This document shows, piece after piece, positions 13,611-15,891 of a stretch of DNA of 15,891 bases. The number at the start of each line of letters is the position of its first letter. Position 1 is the first letter of the stretch. Source of the stretch: Planctomycetales bacterium (GTDB taxonomy: Bacteria; 4484-113; JAFGCY01); NCBI GenBank assembly GCA_024645305.1, contig JAHEFU010000044.1, forward strand, positions 1 through 15,891. The letters are read 5' to 3'. The notes under the pieces are model-generated. The model was not told the origin of the DNA. It saw nothing but the letters and a program-made list of their open reading frames with translations, and did not search any database. Made by a program: the position numbers and the translations under genes.

Positions 13611-13781
13611 GCATGCATTATCGCAGAGGGACAGAATCAGTGGGCAGAAGCAGTTTCAGCAGGCCGGCGGGAGGCCTGGCTCCTGCCGAAGCGGAATCCA
13701 TAAATTCGCTGGATTAGTTAAGGGCCTTTCGTGTGATAATTATCCGCCGCGCAGCATGAACTTTGCGGCCTGTGAGGGTTC
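13611..13781. promoter_or_regulatory. Divergent promoter region with matching extended -10 elements
   Basis: For the M60 gene, TGCGATAAT (13625-13617, minus strand) ends 6 nt before the ATG. For the PKD lipoprotein gene, TGTGATAAT (13732-13740, plus strand) gives a leader of about 35 nt with GAGGG before the ATG at 13782. Both fit TGnGATAAT, and neither has a good -35, as expected for extended -10 promoters. GATAATTATC (13735-13744) is a perfect palindrome. AATCCA (13695-13700) is inverted as TGGATT (13710-13715) near the -35 position and may be an operator. CAGGCC/GGCCTG (13660-13678) forms another short inverted repeat. Confidence 0.5.
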
Positions 13782-15891
13782 ATGTCACGTCGCCTTCTTT
13801 CACTCGGATGTCTGCTTGCGCTAACTGCGCTGGCAGCCTGTGGCAGCAACAGCGCAAAGGATCGGCTGACGCCCATCCCGGCTGACACCGCGCGCTTCAG
13901 CCTGCGCCAGCTGGACGCCGGTCCGGAACTGGGGACTGGACGGGCCGAGCTGCAAAGCAGGCCGCTGGAGGATGGCAGCGTACTCGTCAGTATCCACGTG
14001 GCGGATGCAAAGGAACTGAAGGGCCTGTTCTATGAAGTGGACTACGACGCGCGGACCTACAGCCCGCAGGCGGCACTGTTCCTGCACAGGCTGGCACCGA
14101 CCAGTGAACTGCTGAGCCTCAGCGATTTCAGCAGGCCCGGGACCCTGCAGCACGGTGCCGTGATCAGGCATGCGCCGCAGGCCGCAGGCTTCAGCGGCAG
14201 CGGCGTCGTGGCCGAGCTGCGCTTCGCCGCACGGCCCTTCGAGGCCCCGCGCCATGCGCTGAAGGCCCCGAAAAACAAGGTCAATCAGGCCACCCTGAAC
14301 CTGGATGCCGCCAGCCAGACCCTGAGCTGGGGTTTCGTGAACATCGGCGACTACGACCAGAACAGTGAAGTCAACGTGGCCGACCTGGCTCCGCTGGGCA
14401 CGAACTTCCAGGCCAGCTCGGGGGGCAGCGGAGCATTCCCTCCAGGCAGCAAGCTGTTCGTGATTGACGGCGACCAGAACGGCGAGCTGAACATCGCCGA
14501 CCTGGCCCCGATCGGCACCAACTTCCAGCGCAGCAACGCCAGCTACAACGTCTACCGCAGCCTTGATGCGGCGGACATCCCGGCCGGCGAGGATCCTTCC
14601 ACGATCGAGCCGCTGGGCTTCGCCAACCTGGCCGATGCCGTCAGCGCCGTCAAGGGCGAGCAGCTGCAGTACAGCTTTGAGCTGCCGGCGCTCAACAACG
14701 GCTGGTTCTACTGGGTGCGCCCCTGCGACAAGGCCGGCGGGCTGGGCAATGAAGGCATCCCCAGCAATGTGGTCAGCACCGGCGGCAAGCCTGACAACCT
14801 CCCGCCGACAGCCAGTCTCAGCGCTGACCCGCTGAGCGGCGATGCCCCGCTGATTGTCAACTTCGATGCCTCAGGCAGCAGCGACAGCGACGGCACAATC
14901 GTCCAGTTCGCCTGGGACTTCAACGCGGACGGACTGATTGACGCCACAACCACCGGCCCCACTGCAGTAAACACCTACCAGAACGCCGGGATCTTCACGG
15001 CTCGCGTGCTGGTCACCGACGATGGGGCAGCCACTGCCTCGGCCCAGATCGTGATCAGCGTGAACGCGATTGGCAACGAGGCACCGCAGGCTGCACTCAG
15101 TCTCGACCCCCCGAGCGGCACCACTCCGCTTGATGTGACGCTCAGCGCAGCGGCTTCCACGGACGATGGCAGCATTGTCAACCACGAATGGGACTTCGAT
15201 GGCGACGGCACCTTCGACGCCACAACGGGATCGGAAGCGCTTGCTATCCATACATATGAATCGGCTGGCAGCTTCAACCCCGCCGTGCGTGTAACTGACA
15301 ACTTCGGCCTGCAGGACACGGAGACGGCCACACTGAACCTGACGCAGGGCCTGCTGCCACCTGTCGCGGTGATCGAAGGCGAAACTGACTTCACGACCAG
15401 CTCGCGCTTCTTCAATGCAGCTGCCAGCTCTGACCCTGATGGCAACATTGTCAATTACCAGTGGGACCTGGATGCTGACGGCCTGATCGATGCTGACACG
15501 AAGGACAATGCCTTCCTGAACATCCAGGTGCAGCCGGGCGTTCATGAACTGAAGCTGATCGTGACTGATGACGACGGACTGACGGATACGGCCAGCCTGA
15601 TTCTCAAGGTCCGCAACCCCGGCTCGGATCGCATGCCACCCTTTGCCAGCTTCACAGTTGATCCCCAGGTGGCGGATCGCTTTACCATCCGCACACTGGA
15701 TGCCAGTGCCAGTGCTCCCGGAGAAGGCGAGAGTGGCCCACTTCAGTTCGAGTGGGATTTCGATGGCAATTTTACCGTGGATCTAACAACTATCGAACCG
15801 GTGATAGAACGCGAGTACGCCAGCAGCGGGTTATTCTTCACAAGGCTGACTGTAAAGCAGCAAATTGATCCCTTCACTTTCGAGGAGTCCA
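13782..15891 (+). CDS. Lipoprotein with cohesin-like, paired dockerin-like and four PKD domains, 3'-truncated
   Basis: The frame is open from ATG 13782 to the window end (703 codons seen, no stop). GAGGG lies just upstream of the ATG. The signal ends LTALAAC with the lipidated Cys at about residue 20. Residues about 38-153 form a cohesin-like beta sandwich (ELKGLFYEVDYDARTYSPQ, GVVAELRF). Two dockerin-type calcium loops follow: D190-D192-N194-E196-N198-D201 (DYDQNSEVNVADL) and D229-D231-N233-N237-D240 (DGDQNGELNIADL). Each is followed by AP[LI]GTNFQ. A YNVYRS strand starts a fibronectin-like module (about 252-336). PKD domains start near 341, 434, 526 and 618, with WDFN.DG, WDFDGDG, WDLDADG and WDFDGN loops. 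Surface anchored by lipid; a scaffold or polymer-binding role is inferred. The order lipobox, cohesin-like, dockerin pair, fibronectin-like matches the gene at 5642-7483. Confidence 0.88.
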   Translation, partial: MSRRLLSLGCLLALTALAACGSNSAKDRLTPIPADTARFSLRQLDAGPELGTGRAELQSRPLEDGSVLVSIHVADAKELKGLFYEVDYDARTYSPQAALFLHRLAPTSELLSLSDFSRPGTLQHGAVIRHAPQAAGFSGSGVVAELRFAARPFEAPRHALKAPKNKVNQATLNLDAASQTLSWGFVNIGDYDQNSEVNVADLAPLGTNFQASSGGSGAFPPGSKLFVIDGDQNGELNIADLAPIGTNFQRSNASYNVYRSLDAADIPAGEDPSTIEPLGFANLADAVSAVKGEQLQYSFELPALNNGWFYWVRPCDKAGGLGNEGIPSNVVSTGGKPDNLPPTASLSADPLSGDAPLIVNFDASGSSDSDGTIVQFAWDFNADGLIDATTTGPTAVNTYQNAGIFTARVLVTDDGAATASAQIVISVNAIGNEAPQAALSLDPPSGTTPLDVTLSAAASTDDGSIVNHEWDFDGDGTFDATTGSEALAIHTYESAGSFNPAVRVTDNFGLQDTETATLNLTQGLLPPVAVIEGETDFTTSSRFFNAAASSDPDGNIVNYQWDLDADGLIDADTKDNAFLNIQVQPGVHELKLIVTDDDGLTDTASLILKVRNPGSDRMPPFASFTVDPQVADRFTIRTLDASASAPGEGESGPLQFEWDFDGNFTVDLTTIEPVIEREYASSGLFFTRLTVKQQIDPFTFEES

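Noticed and set aside
13756..13824. Short ORF from ATG 13756 overlapping the PKD lipoprotein start
   Set aside because: Twenty-two codons, no ribosome site, out of frame with the lipoprotein. The downstream ATG at 13782 has GAGGG and a lipobox signal. A coupled leader peptide cannot be excluded but nothing supports it.

Overview
The window is high-G+C bacterial chromosomal DNA. A sample at 1021-1080 is about 70% G+C, while 10801-10950 is only about 35%. It encodes mostly exported proteins with Sec signal peptides or lipoprotein lipoboxes. I see no phage, transposon, rRNA, tRNA or CRISPR signature. Cohesin-like and dockerin-like modules, PKD repeats, DUF5666-type domains and several secreted peptidases suggest an uncultured, probably diderm, heterotroph from an environmental lineage. 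I cannot name the phylum from the sequence.

Layout. (1) Bases 1-2633, plus strand: the 3' part of a subtilisin-like S8 protease with a long modular tail. (2) Bases 2648-9009, minus strand: a run of five genes in two transcriptional blocks. The upstream block is a MocR-type (GntR-aminotransferase) regulator, then a cohesin-like/dockerin-like lipoprotein joined to it by an ATGA overlap, then a small lipoprotein 8 nt further on. The second block has its own leader region with a -10 box and a ribosome-site hairpin. It encodes a secreted M28 zinc aminopeptidase with PA and PDZ domains, then a 71-residue coiled-coil protein. (3) Bases 9280-10335, plus strand: a lipoprotein divergent from the MocR gene, with calcium-loop repeats, a DUF5666-like domain and an exact 11 x 12-bp Asp-rich repeat, followed by a clear intrinsic terminator. 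(4) Bases 10425-11804: an AT-rich island. It holds two tandem paralogous genes of exactly 57 codons each, a possible 24-codon ORF, several stem-loops, and then an orphan 122-residue protein. (5) Bases 11973-13610, minus strand: a secreted M60-like (enhancin/TCAF-like) metallopeptidase. (6) Bases 13782 to the end, plus strand: a divergent lipoprotein with cohesin-like, dockerin-like and PKD domains, truncated by the window edge.

How the parts relate. Three secreted peptidases (S8, M28, M60) and three modular surface lipoproteins suggest extracellular protein or glycoprotein degradation and cell-surface assembly. The two cohesin/dockerin-like lipoproteins share one architecture and may be paralogues. 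A PLP-dependent regulator in one operon with a dockerin-like lipoprotein is an unusual pairing. The best candidate for something undescribed is the tandem pair of 57-residue proteins with the shared core WDFExLLxELRxNPVLxG.
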